Shown here one piece after another: positions 37,629 to 46,394 of a stretch of DNA of 46,394 nucleotides. The stretch comes from Gloeocapsa sp. UFS-A4-WI-NPMV-4B04 (GTDB lineage Bacteria > Cyanobacteriota > Cyanobacteriia > Cyanobacteriales > Chroococcidiopsidaceae). How positions within the stretch are numbered: the first letter of the stretch is position 1; each line of letters starts with the position of its first letter. The notes under the pieces are model-generated. The model saw nothing but the letters and a program-made list of their open reading frames with translations, made no database searches and was not told the DNA's origin. The position numbers and the translations under genes are program-made. The DNA lies in contig JAHHHE010000014.1 of assembly GCA_019359535.1 (NCBI GenBank), positions 1 through 46,394 on the forward strand, given 5' to 3'.

Positions 37629-38393
37629 TCAAAATAAAGAGCGCAGCAAAAGTGAGCCGATCGCGCCTACGAAGTTCATGAAATTTGGCTTGCCTTTGGA
37701 TGGAGTTGAATTTAGGGGTGTTTGCAGTTCTTTGATAAAAGCCTGCGCTGTTTGATAACCCTCGGTATTTCCTTGAGCTAAAAACAGTTTTTCGGCTTGT
37801 TGGGCATCCTGAAGCGCTTTGGAACGTTCTAATAATTGGTAGAGAGCAACGCCACGAGCTAAGTAAGCAGGAGCGAAATTAGAATTAATATTTAGTGCTT
37901 GGTTAAAATAGTCGATCGCACCTTTGGGATCTCCTTTTTGACCTTGAGCTAAACCCCAACCATAAAAATCTTCAACTTTAGCAACTTGGGAAGGTATACC
38001 GATCGCACCTTGCAAGTTAGCACCGCTCAAGTTAGCGCCAGTGAAGTCTGTATTGACTAAGTAGGTATCTCTCAAGTCAGCAACACTTAAGTCTGCGCCA
38101 TTCAACTTTGCTCCGCTCAAGTTTGCCCCAAATAAAGAAGTACCATTTAGCTTGGCATTACTAAGATCAGCGCCGCTTAAATTGGCACGACTAAGATTAG
38201 CGCCGCTCAAGTTTGCCCCACTCAAGTTTACTCCAGACAAATTAGTCAAAACTAAACCAACACCGCTAAGTTCGCAACTTTGACATTGTTTAGTTTCCAG
38301 TAGCTGTCTAGTATTTTCAGTATTTGCTGATGCGGGAGATGCGATAGAAATGGTGGTTAGCAATGCTAGGGTAGCTAGAGTTGGCTGTTTCAT
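37629..38393 (-). CDS. Exported pentapeptide-repeat protein with TPR
   Basis: The 254-residue protein has an N-terminal signal peptide (LATLALLTTISIASPASA), a CQSCELSGV segment, and about 16 A(D/N)LSG-type pentapeptides (residues about 50-130, a right-handed beta-helix). A TPR-like pair (AIDYFNQALNINSNFAPAYLARG) follows, then a short hydrophobic tail (NFVGAIGSLLLRSLF). Such lumenal or periplasmic proteins are frequent in cyanobacteria. The function is unknown. It is co-oriented with tenA, 81 bp upstream. Confidence 0.88.
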   Translation of the reverse strand: MKQPTLATLALLTTISIASPASANTENTRQLLETKQCQSCELSGVGLVLTNLSGVNLSGANLSGANLSRANLSGADLSNAKLNGTSLFGANLSGAKLNGADLSVADLRDTYLVNTDFTGANLSGANLQGAIGIPSQVAKVEDFYGWGLAQGQKGDPKGAIDYFNQALNINSNFAPAYLARGVALYQLLERSKALQDAQQAEKLFLAQGNTEGYQTAQAFIKELQTPLNSTPSKGKPNFMNFVGAIGSLLLRSLF

Positions 38394-38809
38394 GGTGTCA
38401 GTCTCGCAAAGAGCGATCGCATAAAATAAGTGATTTGAGACAATTTAACTTGTCAGAGGGTAGCACAAGGCTTTTCTATAGCTTAATTTATCAGCCTAGA
38501 GATGTCGGCACAAACAGAATAATTGCGGGGACTTACAAAAAAACTTTTACCAAGATTAAGCAATTGTACTTATACAGCTCAGAAAATTTCGATGACTTTT
38601 AAGCAGAGATTAGATATCGAGGCTTTGTGATTCACAGCCAATACTGCACACAATTCTTTACGGCTAAATTTGGAAGCTTGAAACCTTTGAAGGTGCTAAA
38701 TCTGTTTCTTCCCTAACCCTTGATCCCTAACCCCTAACCCCTTTTCAAACAAGCACTCTGCGGTAGTCTAGATAAGCGTGATATTATTCCTTTTTTCAAA
38801 TATTGCTTT
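38394..38809. other. Divergent intergenic region before hemC
   Basis: 416 bp with no credible gene. It contains a CCCTAAC-type short repeat near 38711-38742 (CCCTAACCC-TTGATCCCTAACCCCTAACCC) about 70 bp before the hemC start. Confidence 0.55.
38711..38742. repeat. CCCTAAC-type short tandem repeat upstream of hemC
   Basis: CCCTAACCCTTGATCCCTAA followed by CCCCTAACCCC, about four degenerate 7-mers of the same class as those at 30103-30144. Confidence 0.75.
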
Positions 38810-39778
38810 ATGTCTTCTGCCGTTTTTAGCCCTACCCGCACAATTCGGATCGGTTCCCGCAAGAGCCAACTTGCTTTAGTTCAAACTTACTGGGTACAAG
38901 AACAACTCCAGAAAAGCTACCCCGATCGCACGTTTGAAGTCCACACTATGGCTACCCAAGGCGACAAAATTCTTGACGTAGCACTAGCCAAAATTGGGGA
39001 CAAAGGACTATTTACCAAAGAACTCGAAGTTGGAATGTTAAGCCATGAAATTGACTTTGCAGTTCATTCGCTCAAAGATTTACCTACTCAGTTACCAGAA
39101 GGGTTAGTTTTGGGCGTTGTTACGGAGCGAGAAAACCCAGCTGATGCTCTAGTGGTGCATGAAAAGCATCGAGATAAGCAAATTGACACTCTCCCTAGTG
39201 GTGCAGTGGTGGGTACATCTTCTCTGCGCAGACTAGCTCAACTACGTCACCATTTTCCGCATTTAACGTTTAAAGATATTCGCGGCAATCTAAACACTAG
39301 ACTGGCGAAACTTGATGCTGGAGAGTACGATGCGATTATTTTGGCGGTAGCTGGGTTGCACCGTTTAGGAATGGGCGATCGCGTTCATCAAGTTCTACCC
39401 GATGAAATTTCCCTTCATGCAGTTGGACAAGGTGCTTTGGGTATTGAATGTCGCGCTGATGATTTGGAAGTGCTGTCACTCCTCAAGGCAATTGAACACA
39501 CACCAACACGCGATCGCGCTTTAGCTGAACGCGCTTTTTTACGAGAACTCCAAGGCGGCTGTCAAGTGCCAATTGGCGTTAATACTCACTTGAATGGAGA
39601 CACTTTGACTTTAACAGGCATAGTTGTCAGTGTAGATGGTCAAAGGCTCGTGAAAGATACTGTCACTGGTACTGCTAGCGAAGCAGAACAATTAGGTATT
39701 GAATTAGCACAACGCTTACGTCAACAAGGAGCTACAGAAATTTTAGAGGAAATCTTCAAAGCAGTCCAGCGAGGCTAG
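38810..39778 (+). CDS. hemC: Porphobilinogen deaminase (hydroxymethylbilane synthase)
   Basis: The 322-residue protein carries [27 protein letters not shown] with catalytic D90, [22 protein letters not shown] and [10 protein letters not shown] with C251, the residue that binds the dipyrromethane cofactor. It polymerises four porphobilinogens to hydroxymethylbilane on the way to chlorophyll, heme and bilins. It is convergent with the histidine kinase gene and ends at a shared terminator hairpin. No other hem genes are adjacent. Confidence 0.97.
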   Translation: MSSAVFSPTRTIRIGSRKSQLALVQTYWVQEQLQKSYPDRTFEVHTMATQGDKILDVALAKIGDKGLFTKELEVGMLSHEIDFAVHSLKDLPTQLPEGLVLGVVTERENPADALVVHEKHRDKQIDTLPSGAVVGTSSLRRLAQLRHHFPHLTFKDIRGNLNTRLAKLDAGEYDAIILAVAGLHRLGMGDRVHQVLPDEISLHAVGQGALGIECRADDLEVLSLLKAIEHTPTRDRALAERAFLRELQGGCQVPIGVNTHLNGDTLTLTGIVVSVDGQRLVKDTVTGTASEAEQLGIELAQRLRQQGATEILEEIFKAVQRG

Positions 39779-39803
39779 ATTATTTAGCTGATTGAATTAA
39801 TAA

Positions 39804-39830
39804 CCCCCTAGATAAATTTATCTCAGGGGG
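39804..39830 (+). terminator. Bidirectional terminator between hemC and the histidine kinase
   Basis: CCCCCT/AGGGGG flanks GATAAATTTATC, itself a palindrome. On the plus strand it is followed by AATTTT. The histidine kinase stop codon (39818-39820) lies within the loop, so the minus-strand hairpin overlaps the gene end. Confidence 0.8.
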
Positions 39831-41383
39831 AATTTTAATGTAAACGTAGTTTGATTATTATCGCTAGTAACTACAATTTCACCATTCAATTGTTCTACTA
39901 ATTTTTTGACTAGCGCCAATCCTAAGCCAGTTCCACTTTGCTTCGATAAGTTGCTACTAGGAATGCGATAGAATTTTTCAAAAACTCGACAAAGCTTATC
40001 AACAGGAATTTCTACACCAGAATTGCTTACTTGCAACTGAATTATATTTGGGTGAGCATCGACTGTAATAGTGATTTGTTCGCCTGGAGGAGTATATTTA
40101 CAGGCATTGTTTAACAGTTCTGTCAAGATACGTTTTAGACTAGGTAGATCGCTGACAAGAGGAGGTAAGTTAGGACAAATATTAACGCAGATATTTTGTT
40201 TATTGTGGCGGATATGTTCTGCAAAACCTTCTACTACATTAGGAAGCCAATGTTGCAATAAAATAGTTGTTAGCTCTAGATTGTGAACGTCTGCATCAAG
40301 CCGTTGTAAATCTAATAAATCATTAATTAAATTAAGTTCTTGTTCACATTGATCGTGCAATATTTGAAAGTAACGAGTAGTTTGGATAGATTCTGAATTC
40401 GACTCAGGCGAAAAAACTCCGTGACGATCTAAGACAAGTTGTAACATTTGAATCGCCATTTTTATATTGGCAATTGGCGCTCGTAACTCGTGAGCAACAG
40501 TGCTGATAAACTCGTCTTTAAGCTGGTTCTGTCTCTGGAGTTCTACCTTTTGGATTTCTAGCTGCTGTGCTTGTAGCAATATAAAATTATGCTCAACCTG
40601 TCTGCTGTTCTTAATATCGCTGTTTCTAAAAACTATAACAGCACCAGTAATTTCACCGTTATGATTTTTGAGCGGTGCAGTGCTATTGGCGATCGTTAAT
40701 TTTGTACCATTTTTGGAAACAAGATTTATCTGCTCTGAAGAATAGATAATAACGCCTTTATTAAGAACCTCTGTTACAGCATTTGCCAGTGGTGATAATG
40801 TTTCTACATTGATAATATTAAATACTTCTTGCAAATTTCTATTTAGGGCATCTTCCTGTTTCCATCCTGTTAAAGCTTCAGCAACTGGATTAAAAAACTT
40901 AATACAACTTTTGGGATCAGTGACAATAATTGCATCACCTATACTTTTAATAATTGTTTCCAACCAATTCTCTTTTTCTTTTAACTGCATTTCCAATTTA
41001 TGTCGTTGCAGCGCAGTTTCAATAGTTACATATAAATTTTTTTGTTCAAATGGTTTGAGTAAGTAGCCAAAAGGTTCTGTTAATTTTGCACGTTCTAATG
41101 TATTTGTATCTGAATGACCAGTACAATATACTACAGGAATTTGTAAATAGTTCCAAATTCTTTCACCAGCTTGCACTCCATCAATATTACCTTTTAAACT
41201 AATATCCATTAAAACTAAGTCTGGGCGAATTGCTGTAATTTTTGTAATTGCTTCTTCTCCAGAGCTAGCAATATCAGGAACGTCATACCCTAAGTTTTCT
41301 AAGCAATCTTTTATTGCTTCTGATATATTTTCATCTTCTACTATAAATATTTGTTTTTTTGTTGCTAATTGATTCTCGCGCAT
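39818..41383 (-). CDS. Hybrid response regulator-PAS-histidine kinase
   Basis: The 521-residue protein has a receiver domain first (acidic E16/D17, phosphoacceptor D60, K110), then one PAS domain (about 140-255, LETIIKSIGDAIIVTDP), coiled coil, HisKA with phospho-acceptor H298 (STVAHELRAP), and a HATPase domain (N-box N425, G-box GTGLGLALVKKLVEQL). The REC-PAS-HK order is typical of cyanobacterial phosphorelay intermediates that act downstream of another kinase. No membrane segment is visible, so it is cytoplasmic. There is no cognate partner next door. Confidence 0.95.
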   Translation of the reverse strand: MRENQLATKKQIFIVEDENISEAIKDCLENLGYDVPDIASSGEEAITKITAIRPDLVLMDISLKGNIDGVQAGERIWNYLQIPVVYCTGHSDTNTLERAKLTEPFGYLLKPFEQKNLYVTIETALQRHKLEMQLKEKENWLETIIKSIGDAIIVTDPKSCIKFFNPVAEALTGWKQEDALNRNLQEVFNIINVETLSPLANAVTEVLNKGVIIYSSEQINLVSKNGTKLTIANSTAPLKNHNGEITGAVIVFRNSDIKNSRQVEHNFILLQAQQLEIQKVELQRQNQLKDEFISTVAHELRAPIANIKMAIQMLQLVLDRHGVFSPESNSESIQTTRYFQILHDQCEQELNLINDLLDLQRLDADVHNLELTTILLQHWLPNVVEGFAEHIRHNKQNICVNICPNLPPLVSDLPSLKRILTELLNNACKYTPPGEQITITVDAHPNIIQLQVSNSGVEIPVDKLCRVFEKFYRIPSSNLSKQSGTGLGLALVKKLVEQLNGEIVVTSDNNQTTFTLKFPLR

Positions 41384-42263
41384 AAAATTTTTAGTGCTAA
41401 TGTTTATAGTTGCGTTTTAATATTTTGCTAAGTTTATGCTCAGATATAAAATATTTGTATATTGTCAGTTGATATTTTCTTCATCAAGCATTAGTTTATT
41501 TAATTGTTATCATAATAATTATTAATCTTAATTTAAGCGATCGCTGGTGTGGCACATTGTATTTTTGGCAACTAGGTTATATATAATTAACATCCTATGA
41601 GTTGCCGTAGTTATATATCTAAAAGCATAAACAAGTATCGCTTTTATAATTGCGTTTAGATTAACTCTATAGATAGTATGCAGATATCTATCAAAATAGT
41701 GACTTATGTAAAAAAAATAGTTTCAATGATAATTAAAGTATCTTTTGTAAGGATAGCTAGAACCCAAATTACCTGTAATAACGCTCTTGTTAAGTCTTTA
41801 CCAATTGATAAAATTGACAATTAATCCATTTGGTTTAAAGCCTCTCCTTTTAAGGAGAAATCGAACAAGCTGTTACCATTGCTTCAATCCAATCCCCAAT
41901 AGGTGCGAGGTAATTATCAATTATCCATGTCAATTATTGAATATTAGCTTTCAGTGTAGAGCCATTCGTTCGCAATTATATTAGCCGAGTTTCTCTAGTA
42001 ATCAGGTTCTGCTTAACTCAGTTTATGTTTAGCTGTAATTTGTAATTAAAATAACACATATACCTTATGTTTAGAGTACTATTCGGTTATTTAGTATACT
42101 TTTAATTCAACAGGGATACGGAAAAGTTGATCAAGGTACTAAGTCACACTCGAATTAAAAATCACGATAAATTTGCGATTCATGCAACTCTAACTTAAAA
42201 CTTATATCAGTGGGCGATCGCCTACTTAGTTAACTACATACGTCAGTAGACACAAAGGTCAAG
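41384..42263. other. Large AT-rich intergenic region upstream of glgA
   Basis: 880 bp, the longest gap. It holds a 7-bp stem-loop TCTCCTT-TT-AAGGAGA (41843-41858) and a single HIP1-containing GGCGATCGCC near 42213. No gene, tRNA or CRISPR array is seen. Confidence 0.5.
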
Positions 42264-43703
42264 ATGCGAATTTTGTTTGTTGCCGCAGAAGCAGCTCCTA
42301 TTGCCAAAGTTGGAGGAATGGGCGATGTTGTCGGCGCTCTACCCAAAGTGCTAAGAGCAATGGGTCATGATGTGCGGATCTTCATGCCTTATTATGGAAT
42401 GCTACCAGACAAAATGGAGATTCCTCAAGATCCCATATGGTCGGGATCTGCCATGTTCCAGAATTTCGCAGTCTACGAAGCTGTCTTGCCTGGTACTGAT
42501 GTTCCTTTGTACTTATTTAGTCATCCGTCGTTCTCTCCACGCCGTATTTATGGTGGAGAAGAGGAAGACTGGCGGTTTACTCTATTTGCCAATGGTGCAG
42601 CTGAGTTTTGCTGGAACTACTGGAAGCCAGAAATTATCCACTGCCACGATTGGCACACAGGCATGATTCCTGTCTGGATGCACCAGTCTCCAGATATAAG
42701 CACCGTGTTTACGATTCACAATCTTGCCTATCAAGGGCCATGGCGCTGGTATTTGGAAAAAATTACCTGGTGTCCTTGGTATATGCAAGGACATAACACA
42801 ATGGCAGCTGCAGTGCAGTTTGCCGATCGCGTTAACACTGTTTCTCCCACATACGCAGAGCAGATTCAAACACCAGAGTACGGCGAAAAGCTGGAAGGAT
42901 TGCTGTCTTTTATCAGTGGTAAGTTATCCGGCATTGTTAATGGTATTGATACCGAGGTTTTTAACCCTGCTGATGACAAATATATAGCTCAAACTTTCAC
43001 ACCCAATACGTTAGAAAAGCGTAAGGCAAACAAAATTGCCATTCAAGAAGAAGTCGGGTTACAAGTCAACTCAGGCGCATTTTTGGTTGGCATAGTAACG
43101 CGGCTAGTAGAGCAAAAAGGCATTGACTTAGTGCTACAAACACTCGATCGCTTCCTTGCCTACACAGATGCTCAATTTGTCCTCCTAGGAACAGGCGATC
43201 GCGCTTACGAAACTCAAATGTGGCAGATGGCTTCCCGCTACCCTGGCCGCATGGCAACGTATTTACTGTATAACGATGCCCTAGCTCGACGCATCTATGC
43301 TGGGAGTGATGCCTTTCTGATGCCAAGCCGTTTTGAGCCTTGCGGTATTAGCCAAATGATGGCTCTCCGTTATGGTTCCGTACCAATTGTGCGGCGCACT
43401 GGCGGCTTAGTTGACACTGTTTCCCACCACGATCCCACCAATCATACAGGTACTGGCTACTGCTTCGACCGTTACGAACCTTTAGACCTTTACACCTGCA
43501 TGGTACGTGCTTGGGAAGGATTCCACTATAAGCAAGACTGGCAAGCGCTACAGCAACGGGGTATGAGCCAAGAGTTTAGTTGGCATAAATCAGCTCAAGA
43601 GTATGTAAGTTTGTATAAATCTATATTAGGTTTGCCGGATGATGTAGAAGAACCTGAAGACAAACCGCCTATTTCTAAAGAGGAATTAGCCTCATTGCTC
43701 TAA
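42264..43703 (+). CDS. glgA: Glycogen synthase GlgA
   Basis: The 479-residue GT5 glycosyltransferase has the N-terminal ADP-glucose-binding KVGGMGDV (K15), the [13 protein letters not shown] and [10 protein letters not shown] motifs, [10 protein letters not shown], and the C-terminal [18 protein letters not shown] and [10 protein letters not shown]. It extends alpha-1,4-glucan chains from ADP-glucose. The length fits the shorter cyanobacterial GlgA isoform. AAAGGTCAAG precedes the ATG. A HIP1-containing hairpin lies 30 nt past the stop. No other glg gene is in the window. Confidence 0.97.
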   Translation: MRILFVAAEAAPIAKVGGMGDVVGALPKVLRAMGHDVRIFMPYYGMLPDKMEIPQDPIWSGSAMFQNFAVYEAVLPGTDVPLYLFSHPSFSPRRIYGGEEEDWRFTLFANGAAEFCWNYWKPEIIHCHDWHTGMIPVWMHQSPDISTVFTIHNLAYQGPWRWYLEKITWCPWYMQGHNTMAAAVQFADRVNTVSPTYAEQIQTPEYGEKLEGLLSFISGKLSGIVNGIDTEVFNPADDKYIAQTFTPNTLEKRKANKIAIQEEVGLQVNSGAFLVGIVTRLVEQKGIDLVLQTLDRFLAYTDAQFVLLGTGDRAYETQMWQMASRYPGRMATYLLYNDALARRIYAGSDAFLMPSRFEPCGISQMMALRYGSVPIVRRTGGLVDTVSHHDPTNHTGTGYCFDRYEPLDLYTCMVRAWEGFHYKQDWQALQQRGMSQEFSWHKSAQEYVSLYKSILGLPDDVEEPEDKPPISKEELASLL

Positions 43704-43732
43704 AGTTACTTCAAAAAGTATCCACCGACGTA

Positions 43733-43759
43733 AGGCGATCGCTATTGCGGCGATCGCCT
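43733..43759 (+). terminator. HIP1-based hairpin downstream of glgA
   Basis: AGGCGATCGC-N7-GCGATCGCCT, a perfect 10-bp stem made from two HIP1 octamers, 30 nt after the glgA stop. There is a weak T-tract downstream (CATGTTTTTC). Confidence 0.55.
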
Positions 43760-44014
43760 CAACCATGTTTTTCAGATCAAATCCAGTTGATTATTTCCGA
43801 TAAAAATTAGAGTTTCCGATAGCAGCGCAAAGCCTAAAAGAGCCGATCCTCTTACCTGAAACGCTGCCCAAATCTGCAAGAACTTGAAACCCCAGATGAC
43901 TATCTATTTAGAGATGTCCCCCTTTAGTTTATTGTAAGTCTTTGCCTGTGATTGTTAGATTGGCACTGATTGATAACAGTTTGTTGCTTGCAACAACTCA
44001 AGGAGACAATTAGT

Positions 44015-45124
44015 ATGACCGAGAACAAACAGCCTAGTAACCAACCTGACGAAAATACTGAGCTTAATAAAGAGCAACCCGACGAAGCTCAATCAGGAGG
44101 CTCAGGCATCGGTGCAGCAGCAGCAGGAGCAGCGTTTGGTGCTTTACTCGGTGGTCGAACGGGAGGAATCATTGGCGCTGTAGCAGGCGCAGCTGCGGGC
44201 GCTATGGCTGGTAAGGGTACAGCTGAGGCTGTTGACAAGACTGTAGAAGGTGTAGTAGATGCAGCAAAGAGTGTAGCTGAGAATCTTAACGCAACTGTAG
44301 AAGATTTAGGGGAAACATTAAAGCATACAGCCGAAGATGTCAAGCCATCTGTAATCGGTGCAGTAGACGCAGTTAAAGAGACAGTTGAAGATGCCAAGCC
44401 CTCGGTAATCGGTGCAGTAGACGCAGTTAAAGAGACAGTTGAGGATGCCAAGCCCTCGGTAGTCAGTACAGTAGATGCTGTCAAGGATACAGTTCAGCAG
44501 TCTAAGCCCGCCATAGTAGACGCAGTTAAAAGTGCGTCTGCGGAAGCAAAACCAGCCGTAAGAAGCGTAGCGGACACTGTAAAAGGTGCAGTTGAGGATC
44601 TCAAGCCATCTGTCCAAAGTGCAACCGAGTCAGTCAAGGGTGCAACAGAGAGTGTAGCTGAATCCGTAAAAGGTGCAGTTGAAGATGTGAAGCCGTCTGT
44701 ACAAAGTGCCGCCGAATCAGTCAAGGGTGCAACAAAAGATGTAGCCAACTCCGCCAAGGGTGCAGTTGAGGATGCTAGATCATCTGCCAAAAGTACCGCC
44801 GAATCAGTTAAGGGTGCAACAAAAGATGTAGCCAACTCCGCCAAGGGTGCAGTTGAGGATGCTAGATCATCTGCCAAAAGTACCGCCGAATCAGTCAAGG
44901 GTGCAACAAAAGATGTAGCTGACTCCGCCAAGGGTGCAGTTGAGGATGCTAAGTCTTCTGCCAAGGGTGCAGTTGAAGATGCTAAGTTATCCTCGATGGA
45001 GAAACCAGTTGTTAAGCCAACTACTGTTGATACTACAACTCCAGTAGCTCCTATTGCAGAGGGCTTCCATCAAAGAGAAATTGACGAAGCGCTGGAAGTT
45101 CAAGACAAGAGAACTGATATCTAA
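44015..45124 (+). CDS. LEA-like repetitive amphipathic protein with glycine zipper
   Basis: I start at the ATG 44015 (369 residues), because AGGAGA lies 8 nt before it. An upstream ATG at 43970 would add 15 residues. A charged N-terminus is followed by a glycine-zipper segment (about residues 30-72, GSGIGAAAAGAAFGALLGG and repeats of GAVAGAAAGA), likely to contact membrane. Residues about 100-325 are amphipathic helical repeats: 18-residue (KPSVIGAVDAVKETVEDA) then 29-residue units (SVKGATKDVANSAKGAVEDA core). The pattern resembles LEA_4 or apolipoprotein-like proteins, suggesting desiccation or envelope stress protection. Function is inferred, not shown. Confidence 0.75.
   Translation: MTENKQPSNQPDENTELNKEQPDEAQSGGSGIGAAAAGAAFGALLGGRTGGIIGAVAGAAAGAMAGKGTAEAVDKTVEGVVDAAKSVAENLNATVEDLGETLKHTAEDVKPSVIGAVDAVKETVEDAKPSVIGAVDAVKETVEDAKPSVVSTVDAVKDTVQQSKPAIVDAVKSASAEAKPAVRSVADTVKGAVEDLKPSVQSATESVKGATESVAESVKGAVEDVKPSVQSAAESVKGATKDVANSAKGAVEDARSSAKSTAESVKGATKDVANSAKGAVEDARSSAKSTAESVKGATKDVADSAKGAVEDAKSSAKGAVEDAKLSSMEKPVVKPTTVDTTTPVAPIAEGFHQREIDEALEVQDKRTDI
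44338..44500 (+). repeat. 54-bp in-frame coding repeat
   Basis: Near-identical 54-bp units (18 codons) in tandem, with GGTGCAGTAGACGCAGTTAA conserved in the first two. They decay toward the 3' side. Confidence 0.85.
44600..44967 (+). repeat. 87-bp in-frame coding repeat
   Basis: Four 29-codon units. Two (44774 and 44861 starts of GCTAGATCATCTGCC) are almost identical, pointing to recent duplication. The period is exactly 87 bp. Confidence 0.88.
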
Positions 45125-45370
45125 AAACAATCCTTGTCAGGCGCGAGGTGTTGATAGAAAGAGGGTGGGCTATCAACAGCTCTACATTTGCAGTTAAAAA
45201 TGAAGAGGATGCTTCTTTGAGCATCGGTATGCGCGCGATCGCCACTGTCAAATCACCCTCCTTCCCTCACCACGGTGCCTGACTGGTTTTGACCGCACCG
45301 AAGCATAGTATGAGTTTGAGAGCATTAGGTTTTTACAAGTCTTATGATTCAGCCGCGATGATATTACCGC

Positions 45371-46168
45371 TCAACTAAGGCGAGTTACTACCTGATTTAT
45401 ACGCGGTTTTCCGAAGCGTTCCCAAGCACTGCCGCCACGCAAAAATAGTTCCATCCATCGCACCTCACCGTTAGCCGTCTGCCAACCGGAACTTCCAGGT
45501 GAAAAAGCCAGAGTTCCTTCCGGCACTTTAAAACTACCATCTGAGTAGACGGCATCACTTACTACATCCCCAACTCGGATAATTACTTTGGCTTCAGGGT
45601 TGAGGTTGACTGTATCGGCAGGAATCGTAGTTTTAATGTTACCGTAGCCATCAATCCAGGCAACGCGATCGCTTGGTGCATCGGGAATTTGACTTGGTTT
45701 CAATACTTCTCCTAGTAGGCTAAAGTCTGACTGCGCGATCGCCGCAGCAGCAACAGGGAACACATCACGTGAGCGAAACTGCGATCCTCCCCGCGAAACC
45801 TTGACAGTATGCAGAACTTGTGCAGCATTTTTGATGAAGGAAAGAGTATAACCTGCATTAACTCCTACCACTTTGACATTATTAGGTAGTAGGGCATAAG
45901 TTAGCCCTTCACCTTCATTATCAGGTCTAGGTTCAGAGTCATCCTGGCGGGGAGCGCAATTGTGATAGATTAAGCGATCGCTAGAACCTGGATTAAGACC
46001 AAGTTGGGCAATCCAGAAGCCAGTAGCTAGAGTGCTAAATGGAGGCACTGAAAGTAAGCTGATCTGTGATGAAGGCAGCGCCATTAATAAACGCTGTGTG
46101 ACTTCAGCAAAAGCCGGATCACCGATACCGTAATCTGCTATTAGGCTAATTAACATAGGCTCACTCAA
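45371..46168 (-). CDS. Divergent SAM hydroxide adenosyltransferase (DUF62) homologue
   Basis: The 265-residue protein follows the DUF62/SAM hydrolase layout: LISLIADYGIGDPAFAEVTQ (residues 6-25), FWIAQLGL, SRDVFPVAAAAIA (133-145) and WIDGYGNIKTTIP (171-183). Canonical members hydrolyse SAM to adenosine and methionine. Here the DPGVG-type loop is replaced by YHNCAPR (68-74), and the FHGRD motif reads FRSRD (131-135), so the catalytic His is Arg. Activity is therefore doubtful, and a related binding or halogenase-like role remains open. It faces the LEA-like gene convergently. The start may be the second Met (residue 5). Confidence 0.75.
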   Translation of the reverse strand: MSEPMLISLIADYGIGDPAFAEVTQRLLMALPSSQISLLSVPPFSTLATGFWIAQLGLNPGSSDRLIYHNCAPRQDDSEPRPDNEGEGLTYALLPNNVKVVGVNAGYTLSFIKNAAQVLHTVKVSRGGSQFRSRDVFPVAAAAIAQSDFSLLGEVLKPSQIPDAPSDRVAWIDGYGNIKTTIPADTVNLNPEAKVIIRVGDVVSDAVYSDGSFKVPEGTLAFSPGSSGWQTANGEVRWMELFLRGGSAWERFGKPRINQVVTRLS

Positions 46169-46307
46169 TTTGGTAGATGATAGGTAGGTTTCAGTAGTAT
46201 GCAGGCAGAATTAATATAAGCTTCAATTTTTGAGATGCCAAGACTCGGTGTTGAGTTATTGATCCTCGCCTAAGTACAGGACAAAAGCTTGCAAAAGTTG
46301 AATAGGA

Positions 46308-46352
46308 AAGGGTTTCATGAGAATTACTACATTCTTGAACCATGAAACCCTT
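46308..46352 (+). promoter_or_regulatory. Stem-loop immediately before the transposase start codon
   Basis: Perfect 12-bp inverted repeat AAGGGTTTCATG / CATGAAACCCTT. The 21-nt loop contains a further AGAAT-N6-ATTCT pairing. The right arm ends at the base before the ATG. In a transcript this would occlude the ribosome-binding region. Confidence 0.7.
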
Positions 46353-46394
46353 ATGAATCAGGTTACTCTTCTTCGAGAAGCTTTGCGACCTCAC
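46353..46394 (+). mobile_element. Start of an IS4-like transposase (partial, runs off right edge)
   Basis: Fourteen codons: ATG at 46353, reading MNQVTLLREALRPH, which matches the opening of cyanobacterial IS4-family transposases known to me (MNQ-TLL-LRPH-). The family call rests on this short stretch. The hairpin directly upstream fits a transposase leader. The left end of the element is probably within about 46230-46300, but no inverted repeat can be tested without the other end. Confidence 0.5.

Noticed and set aside
41870-41905. Fragment resembling a CRISPR repeat (CTTCAATCC...CCCAATAGGTGCGAG)
   Set aside because: Occurs once; there is no second copy or spacer pattern and no cas gene in the window.
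44089-44964. Long minus-strand frames opposite the LEA-like gene
   Set aside because: They mirror the repeated plus-strand sequence; the plus-strand frame has the ribosome-binding site, glycine zipper and amphipathic pattern.
46191-46394. Minus-strand frame at the right edge
   Set aside because: It runs antisense through the transposase start and its hairpin, with no family features.

Overview
The window is cyanobacterial chromosome. The evidence is the dense GCGATCGC (HIP1) octamer throughout, a cyanobacterial str ribosomal cluster, a ferredoxin-type glutamate synthase with no gltD beside it, GlgA, a group-2 sigma factor, two zinc-ribbon Ser/Thr kinases and many 7-8 nt tandem repeats (STRRs) of the kind known from filamentous and related cyanobacteria. 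The species cannot be named from sequence alone. Both edges cut into probable transposase genes: an IS630-like start on the minus strand at 1-54 and an IS4-like start on the plus strand at 46353-46394.

Layout. 55-7167 (all minus): cupin, A-type Fe-S carrier, then rpsL-rpsG-fusA-tuf-rpsJ and a stand-alone LON-domain protein. 7445-9352: exported phosphodiester glycosidase-like protein. 9999-14741 (+): ferredoxin-dependent glutamate synthase. 14959-16872 (-): deoxyhypusine-synthase-like protein and a macro-domain protein. 17552-18914 (+): a DUF6883-like/DUF4926-like gene pair and cobO. 18970-24711 (-): small exported protein, sigma factor, HerA-like ATPase, GST-like protein, GlsB/YeaQ-type membrane protein. 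25421-28151: FAS1 protein (+), acetyltransferase (-), glycosyltransferase-TPR protein (+). 28222-30565 (-): exported beta-carbonic anhydrase, YlqF/RbgA GTPase, universal stress protein. 30645-32654 (+): pgk and a small exported charged protein. 32861-38393 (-): two tandem paralogous Ser/Thr kinases, TenA, pentapeptide-repeat protein. 38810-46168: hemC (+), REC-PAS-histidine kinase (-), glgA (+), repetitive LEA-like protein (+), divergent SAM hydrolase-like protein (-).

Most genes are core metabolism, translation and envelope functions, with no phage, CRISPR or biosynthetic island. The functional threads are protein synthesis (str cluster, RbgA), carbon and nitrogen flow (Fd-GOGAT, Pgk, GlgA, carbonic anhydrase), cofactors (HemC, CobO, TenA, Fe-S carrier) and sensing or stress (kinases, sigma factor, USP, GlsB-like, LEA-like).

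The least ordinary signals are these. (1) STRR tracts start within about 0-7 nt of the stop codon of five genes, one tract is translated inside the HerA-like ATPase, and one abuts the start of the RbgA gene. (2) Two tandem kinases share an unassigned extracytoplasmic domain. (3) A DUF6883/DUF4926 pair sits near a macro-domain gene and may be a toxin-antitoxin or immunity-like module. (4) A 12-bp stem-loop abuts the start codon of the right-edge transposase. (5) A SAM-hydrolase homologue has lost signature catalytic motifs.
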